Shown: positions 7,057-15,326 of the stretch, one piece after another
Numbering within the stretch: the first letter of the stretch is position 1
Layout: every line of letters begins with the position of its first letter
DNA from: Acidobacteriota bacterium
GTDB taxonomy: Bacteria; Acidobacteriota; Polarisedimenticolia; J045
DNA length: 35,824 bases
Assembly: GCA_017994815.1 (NCBI GenBank)
Contig: JAGOJY010000043.1
Span: forward strand, 1 to 35,824
Direction of reading: 5' to 3'
Notes under the pieces: generated by a model
What the model was told of the DNA's origin: nothing
The model's input: the letters and a program-made list of their open reading frames with translations, nothing else
Databases searched by the model: none
Made by a program: the position numbers and the translations under genes

Positions 7057-7785
7057 ATGAAAGCCTGCCTGTGTCTTTTCGCGGTCGTCCTGTCGGCGTT
7101 GGCGCCGGTCGCCGTCTGCGCTCCCGCCGCCGAGCACCTCGCGGCCGAGACCAAGGCCGAGGTCCCGGAGCTGTTCGAGTTCCACGAGGTGATCTTCCGG
7201 ATCTGGCACGAAGCGTGGCCGGCCAAGGACACGGCGCTGTTGGCCAGCCTCCTGCCGGAGGTCGAGAAGGGCGCGGCGCAGGTCGCGGCGGCCGAGCTGC
7301 CGGGGATCCTGCGCGAGAAGAAGACCGACTGGGCCGCGGGGGTGGAGAAGCTGAACGCGTCGGTCGCGGCGTACCGCGCGGCCGTCGAGCGCAAGGACGA
7401 CCCGGCGCTGCTGGGCGCCGCGGAGGACCTGCACCGCCACTTCGAGGGGCTCGTCCGGGTCATCCGGCCGGTGACCAAGGAAATCGGCGCGTTCCACGAG
7501 GCGCTGTACCCGCTGTACCACTACCACCTGCCGGCGATGGACGTCGCCGCGATCCGCGCCGACGCCAAGGCGCTGGCGGAACGCGTGGCGGCCGTCGACC
7601 AGGCCGCGGCCCCGCAGCGCCTGGCGCCGGAGAAGAAGGGGGCGTTCGAGGAAGCGCGGGCGCGCCTGTCGGCGTCGGTCGCGGCGCTGCAGCCGGTGGT
7701 GGCGGGCGATGACCAGGAGAAGATCCGCGCCGCCGTCGAGCAGGTCCACTCGGACTACGTGAAGCTCGAGGCCGTCTTCGACTGA
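7057..7785 (+). CDS. Exported His-rich helical protein with internal duplication
   Basis: The 242-residue protein has a signal peptide (MKACLCLFAVVLSALAPVAVC; C21 could even be lipidated, though the lipobox is poor). The rest is two diverged copies of a helical unit of about 100 residues, at about 38-136 and 142-241. The matching pattern is F-H-E-x6-H-x3-P-A-x-D: F42/H43/E44, H51, P55, A56 and D58 against F146/H147/E148, H155, P159, A160 and D162, all offset by 104. Each copy ends with another His (H126 and H231). The repeated His and Glu suggest metal or haem ligation in a helical bundle, but no CxxCH motif is present. I do not recognise a named family. It is monocistronic, with GGAG eight bases before the ATG. 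Confidence 0.75.
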   Translation: MKACLCLFAVVLSALAPVAVCAPAAEHLAAETKAEVPELFEFHEVIFRIWHEAWPAKDTALLASLLPEVEKGAAQVAAAELPGILREKKTDWAAGVEKLNASVAAYRAAVERKDDPALLGAAEDLHRHFEGLVRVIRPVTKEIGAFHEALYPLYHYHLPAMDVAAIRADAKALAERVAAVDQAAAPQRLAPEKKGAFEEARARLSASVAALQPVVAGDDQEKIRAAVEQVHSDYVKLEAVFD

Positions 7786-7792
7786 GTGGGTC

Positions 7793-7837
7793 GGGACGGC
7801 CACCGCTGACGCGAGAGCGGTCGGCGGTGGCCGTCCC
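7793..7837. terminator. Bidirectional terminator with a 14-bp stem
   Basis: GGGACGGCCACCGC (7793-7806) pairs perfectly with 7824-7837, leaving a 17-base loop, between two convergent stop codons. CTCGTTT follows on the plus strand. Confidence 0.7.
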
Positions 7838-7843
7838 CTCGTT

Positions 7844-9238
7844 TCACATCTTGTGCAGGATGACGCTGCCGCCGCGCGAACTCAGGCGCACCGAGCCGGA
7901 GCCGCGGCCGGAGCTTCCCTCGATGACGCGGTTGCCGCCGCTCTCGCGGCTGGTCCCGGGAAAGTCGGACTCGACGTGCCCGTCGGCGGACTGCAGCTGG
8001 AACTGCAGCCCGGCGCTCGCCGGCCACTCGAATTCCACGTCGGCGTACGAGGTCTCGACGCGGTGGGAAGCGTTCAGGGCCGGCCCCGACAGCCCGCTGA
8101 CGCTGACCGGGCCGTTCTGGGCCGAGACCGTGACCGCCCCGCGCACGTTCTCCAGGTGCACCCCGCCGTACTGCGAGTTGACCTGCACGTCGCCGCCGAT
8201 ATCGCTGGCCGCCACCGACCCGGACGTGCCCTGGATCGTGATCGCGCCGCCGGCGCCCTGGACCATCACGTCGCCGTAAGCGCAGCGCAGGGTGCCGCCG
8301 GCGCCGATCTGCTCGGCGACGATCCCGCCGCTCTGGCTGGTGATGTTGACGCGCCCGCCGACGCGCTCGACCGCGACCGAGCCGTAGGACGACTCCACCG
8401 TCAGCGCGCCGGTGACGCGCTCGACCGCGATGTCGCCCGAGCTCGAGCGCACCTCGGCGTCGCCCGCGATCTCCGCGACGGCGATCGACCCGTACGAGGA
8501 GCGGACCACGACGTTCTTGCCCGACTTCTGCACCGCCACGTCGCCCGAGGAACTCTCGATCGTCAGCGGCCCGTCGACGTCGTTGATCGACATGTCGCCG
8601 TAGCTGGTGCGGACCGTGACCGGTCCGCGGATCCGCTGCGCCGCGACATCGCCGCTCGACCCGGCCACCTCGAGCCCGCCGGCGACCGACTCGACCTCGA
8701 TGTCGCCGTAGCGCACGTCCAGCCGGACCATCCCCTTGGCGCCTTTGACCGAGACATCGCCGGAGGAAGAGGTGACGCGCACGGGCCCCTGCGTGTCCGC
8801 GACGCTGACGTCGCCGTACTGGTCCTCGATCTCGAGCGGCGTGCCGCGCGGCACCTCGAGCTGCAGGTTCAGCGCGTAGGAGACCTTCGTCCGGCCCGCC
8901 GGCTGCGGCAGCACCGGCCGCAGGCGCAGCTCCTTGTCGGTCTCCGTCGCCTCGAGGCGGAAGGTCTTCTCGACCTCCTTCATCCACGCCTCGTCGCGCG
9001 ACGAGTACTCCAGCTCGGCGGTCAGGCGGACCTGGTCGCTCGTGCCGGGGCGGACCTCGACGTCGCTGGCCGTGGTGACCAGGAAGACCGTCCGCCCGCG
9101 CGCCGGGCGGACGATCTCGGCCGACTTCGACGCTTCCTCGGCCGAGAACAGCGACCACAGCGACGCCTGGGCGGGGCCGGCTGCGGCCGCCGCGAGCAGC
9201 GGGGCGAGGGCGAGGGTCAGGGCGCGGTGGGCGGACAT
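7844..9238 (-). CDS. Secreted DUF4097 beta-helix protein
   Basis: The 464-residue protein has a signal peptide (MSAHRALTLALAPLLAAAAAG, then AQAS). From about residue 130 to 400 it is a run of roughly 20-residue units such as VRTSYGDMSINDV, IESSSGDVAVQK and VRSSYGSIAVAEI. In each, SSSGD or SYGD turns alternate with VxVxxV strands, giving a regular beta-helix or solenoid. This is the DUF4097 (adhesin-like) pattern. Its start overlaps the anti-sigma gene stop as TGATG and has AGAGGAGA upstream. It is therefore the last gene of an ECF sigma, anti-sigma and DUF4097 operon, a common arrangement. It probably acts at the cell surface or periplasm under envelope-stress control. No enzymatic residues are visible. 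Confidence 0.85.
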   Translation of the reverse strand: MSAHRALTLALAPLLAAAAAGPAQASLWSLFSAEEASKSAEIVRPARGRTVFLVTTASDVEVRPGTSDQVRLTAELEYSSRDEAWMKEVEKTFRLEATETDKELRLRPVLPQPAGRTKVSYALNLQLEVPRGTPLEIEDQYGDVSVADTQGPVRVTSSSGDVSVKGAKGMVRLDVRYGDIEVESVAGGLEVAGSSGDVAAQRIRGPVTVRTSYGDMSINDVDGPLTIESSSGDVAVQKSGKNVVVRSSYGSIAVAEIAGDAEVRSSSGDIAVERVTGALTVESSYGSVAVERVGGRVNITSQSGGIVAEQIGAGGTLRCAYGDVMVQGAGGAITIQGTSGSVAASDIGGDVQVNSQYGGVHLENVRGAVTVSAQNGPVSVSGLSGPALNASHRVETSYADVEFEWPASAGLQFQLQSADGHVESDFPGTSRESGGNRVIEGSSGRGSGSVRLSSRGGSVILHKM

Positions 9239-9957
9239 CAGGCGTCTCCTCTGGGCGATTCATTCGCGAGCGGGCGCGGGGTGTCGTCGGCGGTCGAGAG
9301 CACCTCGCGCAACAGGCGCGCCTTCTTCTCCAGCGCCTCGTTCAAGAGCCGCCGGGCGCCGGCGTGGCGCGGGTTTTCCTGCAGGTAGGCGCGGCTCTCG
9401 GCGATGCGCGCGTCGAGCACGACGATCCGGTCGAGCTGGTTCAAAAGCCGCGAGGCGCGCTCGGGCGGCAACTGCGCGGCGCTGCCCAGGACCGGCCGCG
9501 CGGCGCGTTCGAGTTCGGCGAGGTCGCGGGCCTGGCGCTCTTCGGAGCTGACCGAGCGCTCGAGGTCCCAGTTGTTCAAAAGGCCGGCGCGGGGCGCGGG
9601 CGCGTAGACGACGAGCGCCGCCGCGGCGATGAGCGCCGCCGCGATACCCGCGGCGCCGCTGGCCCAGCGCTGCCAGCGCGGTCGCGCCGTTCGCGCCGGC
9701 CGCGCGGCGCGCACGGCTCGCGGCTCGCGTCCGCGCGCGATCGCCGCCTCGCAGGCGACGGCCCGGTGCACGCGCGCGGCGAGGTCCGCGCGCGGGTCCG
9801 GCGCGGCCTCGGCCCAGCGCCGCGCCGCCGCGCGCAGGGCGTCGTGCCGTTCCAGCCGCGCCGCGCACTCGGCGCAGGCGAGTGCGTGCCGCTCCAGCGC
9901 CGCGCGCTCGGCCGGCGCGTCCGAGACAACCCAGCGCTCGAAGTCGCGGCAGCTCAT
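9238..9957 (-). CDS. Zinc-finger anti-sigma factor
   Basis: The 239-residue protein has an N-terminal anti-sigma zinc motif H24-x3-C28-x2-C31 (RHALACAECAARL), a linker, one membrane span at about 98-118 (WASGAAGIAAALIAAAALVVY) and a periplasmic helical tail of about 120 residues. It overlaps the upstream sigma gene by 4 bases (ATGA) and the downstream DUF4097 gene by 1 base. Such proteins hold the partner ECF sigma at the membrane until a signal releases it. The periplasmic part is charged, with SVSSEERQARDLAELERA and a Leu/Arg-rich helix; it matches no sensor domain I know. Confidence 0.85.
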   Translation of the reverse strand: MSCRDFERWVVSDAPAERAALERHALACAECAARLERHDALRAAARRWAEAAPDPRADLAARVHRAVACEAAIARGREPRAVRAARPARTARPRWQRWASGAAGIAAALIAAAALVVYAPAPRAGLLNNWDLERSVSSEERQARDLAELERAARPVLGSAAQLPPERASRLLNQLDRIVVLDARIAESRAYLQENPRHAGARRLLNEALEKKARLLREVLSTADDTPRPLANESPRGDA

Positions 9958-10517
9958 CCGCGCGCCCCCAGCGCCGGCTCCAACAGGCCGCGCAGCTGCT
10001 CGCGGGCGCGGAACAGCTGCGATTTGCTGGTCCCTTCCTGGATCCCGAGCATCCGCGCGACCTGCGCGTGGGCGAGCCCTTCCACGTCGTGCAGGAGGAA
10101 CACCAGCCGCGCGCGCTCCGGCAGGCGCTGCACGGCGCGCTCGAGGTCGAGCCGGGCCGTGCCCGGCGCGGGCACGGCCGAGGGCGCCGGCTGCTGGTCC
10201 GCGGGGGGCAGCTCGTCCTCGCGCCGGCGGCGGCGCTGGCGCAGCCGGTCGATCGCCTCGTGCGCGACGACCTGGCGCAGCCAGCCGCCGAGCGAGCCCG
10301 GCTTGAGGCCGGGCGCCTGGCGGTAGAGCTTGACGAACGCCTCCTGCACCACGTCCTCCGCGTCCTCCGGCCGCCGCAGGATCCGCAGCGCGGTCCCGTA
10401 CAGCGAGCGGCCAAAACGCTGGTAGACCTCGTCGAACGCCGCCGGATCACCCGACCGGCAGCGTTCGAACAATTCGTCCGGCTCGCCCCCGCCGGGGGCC
10501 GGCCCCGGTTCGCTCAC
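9954..10517 (-). CDS. ECF-type RNA polymerase sigma factor (first pair)
   Basis: The 187-residue protein has sigma region 2 at about 24-95 (DPAAFDEVYQRFGRSLYGTA, then PEDAEDVVQEAFVKLYR and GGWLRQVVAHEAIDRLRQR). Region 4 is at about 127-177 (RLPERARLVFLLHDVEGLAHAQVARMLGIQEGTSKSQLFRAREQLR, as a helix-turn-helix). It lacks regions 1 and 3, as ECF factors do. The GTG start at 10515-10517 follows GAGGAC. It heads an operon with its anti-sigma and the DUF4097 protein, and probably transcribes its own operon from a CAACC-N16-CGTT promoter upstream. Confidence 0.92.
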   Translation of the reverse strand: MSEPGPAPGGGEPDELFERCRSGDPAAFDEVYQRFGRSLYGTALRILRRPEDAEDVVQEAFVKLYRQAPGLKPGSLGGWLRQVVAHEAIDRLRQRRRRREDELPPADQQPAPSAVPAPGTARLDLERAVQRLPERARLVFLLHDVEGLAHAQVARMLGIQEGTSKSQLFRAREQLRGLLEPALGARG

Positions 10518-10583
10518 TCGAGTCCTCGTCCGGCGGGACGGGGCCGCATCGCACGGGCTTGCGCGTGGGCTCCCACCCGGAAG

Positions 10584-10608
10584 AACGATACCGGCATGCG
10601 GAGGGTTG
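10584..10608 (-). promoter_or_regulatory. ECF-type promoter of the first sigma operon
   Basis: On the minus strand CAACC (10604-10608) and CGTT (10584-10587) are 16 bases apart. This fits the CAAC / CGTx form of many ECF promoters. The sigma start codon lies about 66 bases downstream. Autoregulation is inferred. Confidence 0.4.
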
Positions 10609-10611
10609 TGA

Positions 10612-10646
10612 CGGCCGGCCAGCCGGGTGCTTTTTTGTGCCGGCCG
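10612..10646 (+). other. Inverted repeat with T-run in the leader of the PRTase/kinase gene
   Basis: CGGCCGGC (10612-10619) and GCCGGCCG (10639-10646) flank GTGCTTTTTTGT. The T6 run ends 60 bases before the GTG at 10697. The Mn catalase leader has a similar CGGCCG, TGCTTTTT, CGGCCG arrangement 61 bases before its start. Confidence 0.4.
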
Positions 10647-10696
10647 GGCGGACCGCTACCTTGGGAGCTGCCCGCGACCCACCGGGGAGCCTTGCG

Positions 10697-12397
10697 GTGA
10701 TCGCCTACTGGTCGGCCGAGGACGCGCTCGATCCGCTCGCCGAGTTGCGCCGCCTGCTTGCCGAGACGGCGGGCGCGGCTCCCGCCCGCGTTGCCGTGAC
10801 CGACTGGCTGATCGACTTCGGCCGGCTCGAGTCGGCCGTCGCGGACGCGAGCGAGGCGTCCGGGACGCAGCCGGGAGGCGGCTGGCGCCGGGGGGCGCTG
10901 GCGATCGGCCACGCGCTGGTCCACGCGGCGGACGGCCGCACCGGCGAGGCCCGCGCGGCCGTCCACCGCTTTGGCGGCGACCTGCGCCGGCTCGCGCGCG
11001 GGCCGCTCCCGCGCGAAGTCCGGGCCGGCACGCCCGAGGGGTACGCCTGGTACGCGCTCTACCCCGAGAACTACGCCGCGGCGGCGCGGGCGCTGCACGC
11101 GGCGCTGCGGCCGCGCGACGTCGCGGTGGTCGGCCTGCGCAGCATCGGGACCAGCCTCTCGGCCGTCGTCGCGGCGCAGCTCGAGCAGCTCGGCGCGCGC
11201 GTCCGCTCGTGGACCGCGCGGCCGTCCGGCCACCCGTTCGAGCGGCAACTCGCGCTCGAGGCCGCCATGCGCCGGGCGCTCGCCGCGGAGCCGCCCGACG
11301 TCGCGGCGATCGTGGACGAGGGGCCGGGGCTGAGCGGATCGTCGTTGGCGTCGGCCGCGCAGGCGCTCGCGCAGGCCGGCATCGACGACAGCCGGATCGT
11401 TTTCCTGCCGGCGTGGGACGCCGGCGGCGAGGCGTTCGTCTCCGCGCGGGCGCGCGAGCGCTGGCGCCGGCACCGGCGCTTCGTCGGCGGCCTGCACCCG
11501 CTGCAGGTCGCGCTCGGCTCCGCGGCAGGCTGGCGCGACATCTCCGCCGGCCGCTGGCGCGAACTCGCGCCCGGCGGCGTCGCGGCCGAGGTGGCGGTCC
11601 AGCCCCAGCACGAGCGCGCCAAGTACGTGCGCGACGGCGAGCTGCTCAAGTTCGCCGGCCTCGGGAGGCGCGGCGCGGCGGCGCTGGCGCGGGCCGCGGC
11701 GCTGGCCGACGCCGGCTGGTCGCCGCCCGCGCTCGGCCTCGAGCACGGGTTCCTGCGCTCGCGCTGGATCGACGGGCACCCGCTCGCGGCGGCGGACGGC
11801 ACGAACGGGATGATCGAGGTCGCGGCGCGCTACCTCGCGCACCTCGCGCGCGAGTTCCCGGCCGCCGGGCGCGCCGGAGCGAGGGCGGACGAGCTGCTGG
11901 ACATGGTGCGCGCCAACGCGCGCGAGGCGCTGGGGGAGCGCTGGGCCGCGCGCGCGGACGCTTTCGCCGCGCTCGCCGCGGGTTGCGCGGACGCGCCGCG
12001 CACTGCGATCGACGGCCGCATGCTCCCGCACGAGTGGCTGCGCGCCGGCGACGGGCGCCTCCTCAAGTGCGACGCGGTCGAGCACCACGCCGGGCACTTC
12101 CTGCCCGGGTGCCAGGACATCGCGTGGGACCTCGCCGGGTTCGCGGTCGAGTTCGGCTTGCCGCGCAACGGCGCGGAACGCCTCGTCGAGCGCTACGAAG
12201 CGCTCTCGGCCGAGCGCGGACTCGCGCGCCGCATCCGCTTCCACCGGCTCGCGTACCTCGCGTTCCGGCTCGGCTACTGCGAGCTGGCCGCGCGCGCGAT
12301 CCCCGGCACCGCCGACGCGCGGCGCCTGCTGCGCGACGCGGCGCGCTACCGGTCGGGACTGGCCCGGGCGCTGGCGCGGGGGGCCGGGGACACGTGA
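10697..12397 (+). CDS. Phosphoribosyltransferase-like / kinase-like fusion protein
   Basis: The 566-residue protein starts at GTG 10697, with GGGGAG seven bases upstream. Residues about 140-240 look like a type I phosphoribosyltransferase: a strand and loop VAVVGLRSIGTS at 142-153, then AIVDEGPGLSGSS at 204-216, like the PRPP-binding acidic pair plus GxxxSG. Residues about 300-500 look like an aminoglycoside-phosphotransferase or choline-kinase fold: LPHEWL (443-448) in place of the catalytic HxD loop, then CDAVEHH (458-463) and DIAWDLAGF (474-482). The normal HGD is altered, so activity is uncertain. Its stop overlaps the GTG of the HAD phosphatase gene (GTGA). The pair may make or recycle a phosphorylated sugar or nucleotide, but no named pathway is recognised. 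Confidence 0.65.
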   Translation: MIAYWSAEDALDPLAELRRLLAETAGAAPARVAVTDWLIDFGRLESAVADASEASGTQPGGGWRRGALAIGHALVHAADGRTGEARAAVHRFGGDLRRLARGPLPREVRAGTPEGYAWYALYPENYAAAARALHAALRPRDVAVVGLRSIGTSLSAVVAAQLEQLGARVRSWTARPSGHPFERQLALEAAMRRALAAEPPDVAAIVDEGPGLSGSSLASAAQALAQAGIDDSRIVFLPAWDAGGEAFVSARARERWRRHRRFVGGLHPLQVALGSAAGWRDISAGRWRELAPGGVAAEVAVQPQHERAKYVRDGELLKFAGLGRRGAAALARAAALADAGWSPPALGLEHGFLRSRWIDGHPLAAADGTNGMIEVAARYLAHLAREFPAAGRAGARADELLDMVRANAREALGERWAARADAFAALAAGCADAPRTAIDGRMLPHEWLRAGDGRLLKCDAVEHHAGHFLPGCQDIAWDLAGFAVEFGLPRNGAERLVERYEALSAERGLARRIRFHRLAYLAFRLGYCELAARAIPGTADARRLLRDAARYRSGLARALARGAGDT

Positions 12398-12939
12398 GCG
12401 CGCCGCGCCTGTTGATCTTCGACGCCGACGGGACGCTGCGCCGCACGACCGTCGCCGGCCAACCCTGCCCGCACGCGGAACGCGAGTGGGAACTCCTGCC
12501 GGGCGTGGCGGAGGTCCTGCGCCGTCTCGACTGGGGCCCGCGCGGGACGATGCTCGGCGTCGCCACGAACCAGGACCACGTCGGCTACGGCCTTCTGGGC
12601 GACGAACTCGCGCGCCGGCTCGTGCGCGACATGGTCGTGGCGGCCTGCGGGCAACTGCCGGCGCGACACTCGCTGCAGATCTGCCCGCACGCGATCGAGG
12701 CCGGGTGCGAGTGCCGCAAGCCGCGGCCGGGCATGCTCCTGCGGATCCTCGACGAACTCGGCGCCGCGCCGGGCGAATCGCTGTTCGTCGGCGACCACGA
12801 GGTGGACGAGGGCGCCGCGCGCGCGGCCGGGGTCCCGTTCAGGTGGTCGTGGGAGTTCTTCCGCGCGCCTCCCACCACCCCCCGAACGCGAGCCAGGCCG
12901 CGAGGTAGCCGAGCGATCCGAGCACGATCACGCTCGTGA
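12394..12939 (+). CDS. HAD-IIIA phosphatase, GmhB/HisB-N-like
   Basis: The 181-residue protein has the HAD nucleophile motif FDADGTL (D10 and D12), motif II in GVATNQDHVG, and a zinc-binding loop CPHAIEAGCECRKPRPGM at about 97-114, with a C-x-H and C-x-C arrangement like D-glycero-heptose-bisphosphate phosphatase. Motif IV is FVGDHEVDEGAA. The family removes a phosphate from small sugars or histidinol. It starts at GTG 12394, overlapping the fusion gene stop. The last 33 codons after WSWEFF are Arg/Pro-rich and overlap the convergent gene by 101 bases. They look like read-on rather than domain. No other heptose gene is nearby, so the substrate is open. Confidence 0.85.
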   Translation: MSAPRLLIFDADGTLRRTTVAGQPCPHAEREWELLPGVAEVLRRLDWGPRGTMLGVATNQDHVGYGLLGDELARRLVRDMVVAACGQLPARHSLQICPHAIEAGCECRKPRPGMLLRILDELGAAPGESLFVGDHEVDEGAARAAGVPFRWSWEFFRAPPTTPRTRARPRGSRAIRARSRS

Positions 12940-15238
12940 AGCCGAGGTCGAGCGCGAGCATCGTCCCGAGCACCGGGCCGACGACCGACGCGCACCCGTT
13001 CGCGGCCCAGGCCAGCCCGACCAGTCCGGGCGCGCCGCGGCGCTCGAGGCGGGCCAGGCCGCACGGGAACGGGAAGCCGAGCAGGAACCCGAGCGGCGCG
13101 AGGAGCGCGACGGCGACCAGGACCCGCGCGCCGAACGGGAGCGCCAGCGCCGAACGCAGCAGCGGCGGCAGCGCGAGCGCGTGCACCAGCCCCAGCCCGG
13201 CCAGAAGGACGAAGACGAGCCACGGCCCGCCGCGCGCGTGCGCAACGCGCGCGGCGCAGGCACTGCCCGCGCCGGCGGCGACGAGCAGCGTCGCCAGCAC
13301 GACGGTCACGGCGTGGATCGGGCTGCCGAGGAACAGCGTGAAGCGCTGCATCAGGCTGATCTCGAGCAGCATGAACGCCAGCCCGACCAGCACGAAGTAG
13401 GCGATCACCCCGCGCCGCGGCTCCCCGCCGGCGCCGCCCGCGGCGCGCGCGGAGAAAAAGCGCGGCAGCGCCAGCAGCAGCACCGACAGCACCAGCGCCT
13501 GCAGCAGCACGGCCAGCAGCACCAGCCGCCCGGACAGGATCAGCGGGTTCTCGCGCCAGCCCGGGCCGAACAGCTTCGTCGAGCGCCAGCGGCCGAACTG
13601 GAAGAAGAACGGCGTGTCGTCGGTCGTCGGCGAGACGTCGAACGGGTAGCGCGCGACGAAACCGCGCGGGTTGTCCGAGGCGAGGTACTCCTGGAACGGC
13701 GTCGCGACTTCGGCCCCCGGGCCGGCCAGCACCAGGTACCCGCGCGCGGCGGCGAGCCGCCGGATCGCGTCCATCTCGGCCGGCGTGAACGGGGTCGGCT
13801 TGACCAGCACGTTGCCCATCCGCGCCAGCGCCAGCACGACGACGTGCGCCGCGGGTTCGCGCGCACCGCGGCGGCGCAGCGCTTCCGCGGCGACCGTGCA
13901 CACGCGCAGCACCTCGCGCGGCGGGGTCCAGTCCCAGCGCGTGATCGTGAGCAGGCCGTCGTCGGCGAGGTGGTCGAGGTAATCGCCGAACGCCTCGACG
14001 GTGTAGAGATACCCCTCGGACAGGCTGTACGCGCCGGACGCGGCCGCGGCCCAGGTGTCGATCAACGACAGCTTGATCACGTCGAAGCGCCGGTCCTGCC
14101 GCCGCACGAACGAGCGGCCCTCGTCCAGCACCAGCTCCACGTCGCCGCGCGCGGCCCAGCGCCCGGAGAAATCGGCGAAGCGTCCCGTGACCAGGTCCAC
14201 GATCACCGGGTTGATCTCGACCGCCGTGACCTGGCGCGCGCCGTGGCGCAGCGCGGTCAGCACGTCCACGCCGCCGCCCGGCCCGATCACCAGGACGCGA
14301 TCCGGGTGGACGAGCTGGTCCGCGGCGGACGGGAGCGTCGCGTCGGCGAACGCCAGCCGCGAGAGGTCGCCGTCGAACTTCACGATCGGCGTCGTCGCGT
14401 CGCCGTCGATGTAGATGTGCAACTGCTGCGGCGGCGCGACCGCGGTGCTTTCGTTGGCGGTCCAGCCGAGCGGAGCGAGCCCTTCGACGACGTCGATGCG
14501 GGCCAGCGCGTTCCAGCGCGTGAAGACCGTGCGCGCGCCCGGTTCGCCGGCGGCCCGGCCGAGCGCCTTGCCCGGGCCGGGCGGGATGCGGATCAGCGCG
14601 TCGGCCCACGGCAGCAGGGCCAGCGGGAGCAGCGCCGCCCCGGCCCACGGCAGCGCCGCGCGCGCGGGGCGCGGATCGCCGCCGAGGCGCGAGAGGAACG
14701 CGCCCGCGCCGGCGAACGCCGCCGCGAGCAGCACGATCCCCTCGGCGCCGAGCCAGCCAAGCGCCGGCGTGACGAGCAGCGCGCCGCCGCCGGCGGCGAC
14801 GAGGTCGGCGGCGTAGAGGCGGCCGGCGTGCGCCGCGAAGCCCTCGAGCAGGGTCACGATCGCCAGCCCCGCGAACGCGAACGGGACCACGAACGCCAGG
14901 TAGTACAGGCCGAGCACGGCGATCTCGCGCGGGTCCTTCGCCAGCGCGGTGGGGTCGAACGGCACCCGGACCACCAGCGCCACCGACAGCACCGCCGCGG
15001 CGCCGAACAGGACCATGAACAGCGCCGCGCGCGGCTCGGCCGGCTGGCCCAGCCGCGGCCGGAGTTGCAGCGCGACGCCGCTGACCGCGAACCCGAGGAG
15101 CGCGACGCTGATCACCATGAACGCGAAGTGGTGCCAGATCGCGAACGAGAAGATCCGCAGCAGGCAAATCTCGAACATCAGTCCCGCCGCGGCGATGCAG
15201 CCGATCGCCGCGCTGGTCGTGCTGGAAGGTCGCGTCAT
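12839..15238 (-). CDS. Membrane-bound spermidine-synthase-like protein
   Basis: The 799-residue protein has several membrane spans at the N-terminus (about 8-215). A soluble Rossmann methyltransferase-fold domain follows at about 240-480, and further spans lie at about 535-790. The soluble part has the SAM-type motif VLVIGPGGGVDVLTA, then VTAVEINP and DVIKLSLIDTWAA, as in spermidine synthases. The C-terminal part has FMLLEISLMQRFTLFLGSP and LLGFPFPCGL, typical of large fused spermidine-synthase-like membrane proteins. True aminopropyl transfer is not shown for this group, so the function is open. ATG 15236-15238 is chosen because it begins at the first span; a TATGAT box lies 19 bases upstream. 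The frame stays open far upstream, but that part is antisense to other genes. Confidence 0.8.
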   Translation of the reverse strand: MTRPSSTTSAAIGCIAAAGLMFEICLLRIFSFAIWHHFAFMVISVALLGFAVSGVALQLRPRLGQPAEPRAALFMVLFGAAAVLSVALVVRVPFDPTALAKDPREIAVLGLYYLAFVVPFAFAGLAIVTLLEGFAAHAGRLYAADLVAAGGGALLVTPALGWLGAEGIVLLAAAFAGAGAFLSRLGGDPRPARAALPWAGAALLPLALLPWADALIRIPPGPGKALGRAAGEPGARTVFTRWNALARIDVVEGLAPLGWTANESTAVAPPQQLHIYIDGDATTPIVKFDGDLSRLAFADATLPSAADQLVHPDRVLVIGPGGGVDVLTALRHGARQVTAVEINPVIVDLVTGRFADFSGRWAARGDVELVLDEGRSFVRRQDRRFDVIKLSLIDTWAAAASGAYSLSEGYLYTVEAFGDYLDHLADDGLLTITRWDWTPPREVLRVCTVAAEALRRRGAREPAAHVVVLALARMGNVLVKPTPFTPAEMDAIRRLAAARGYLVLAGPGAEVATPFQEYLASDNPRGFVARYPFDVSPTTDDTPFFFQFGRWRSTKLFGPGWRENPLILSGRLVLLAVLLQALVLSVLLLALPRFFSARAAGGAGGEPRRGVIAYFVLVGLAFMLLEISLMQRFTLFLGSPIHAVTVVLATLLVAAGAGSACAARVAHARGGPWLVFVLLAGLGLVHALALPPLLRSALALPFGARVLVAVALLAPLGFLLGFPFPCGLARLERRGAPGLVGLAWAANGCASVVGPVLGTMLALDLGFTSVIVLGSLGYLAAWLAFGGWWEARGRTPTTT

Positions 15239-15276
15239 CGCCGTCCCGGGGGGCGGATCATAAGCCACGCCGGGCT

Positions 15277-15304
15277 TTGACCCGCACCGCTTTCGACGTA
15301 ATAG
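15277..15304 (+). promoter_or_regulatory. Sigma-70 promoter of the OB-fold lipoprotein and MFS operon
   Basis: TTGACC (15277-15282) and TAATAG (15299-15304) are 16 bases apart. The ATG at 15327 lies 22 bases after the -10 box and has a GGGAGG ribosome site. Confidence 0.55.
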
Positions 15305-15326
15305 ACTCTTGGCCGGGAGGTGCCGA

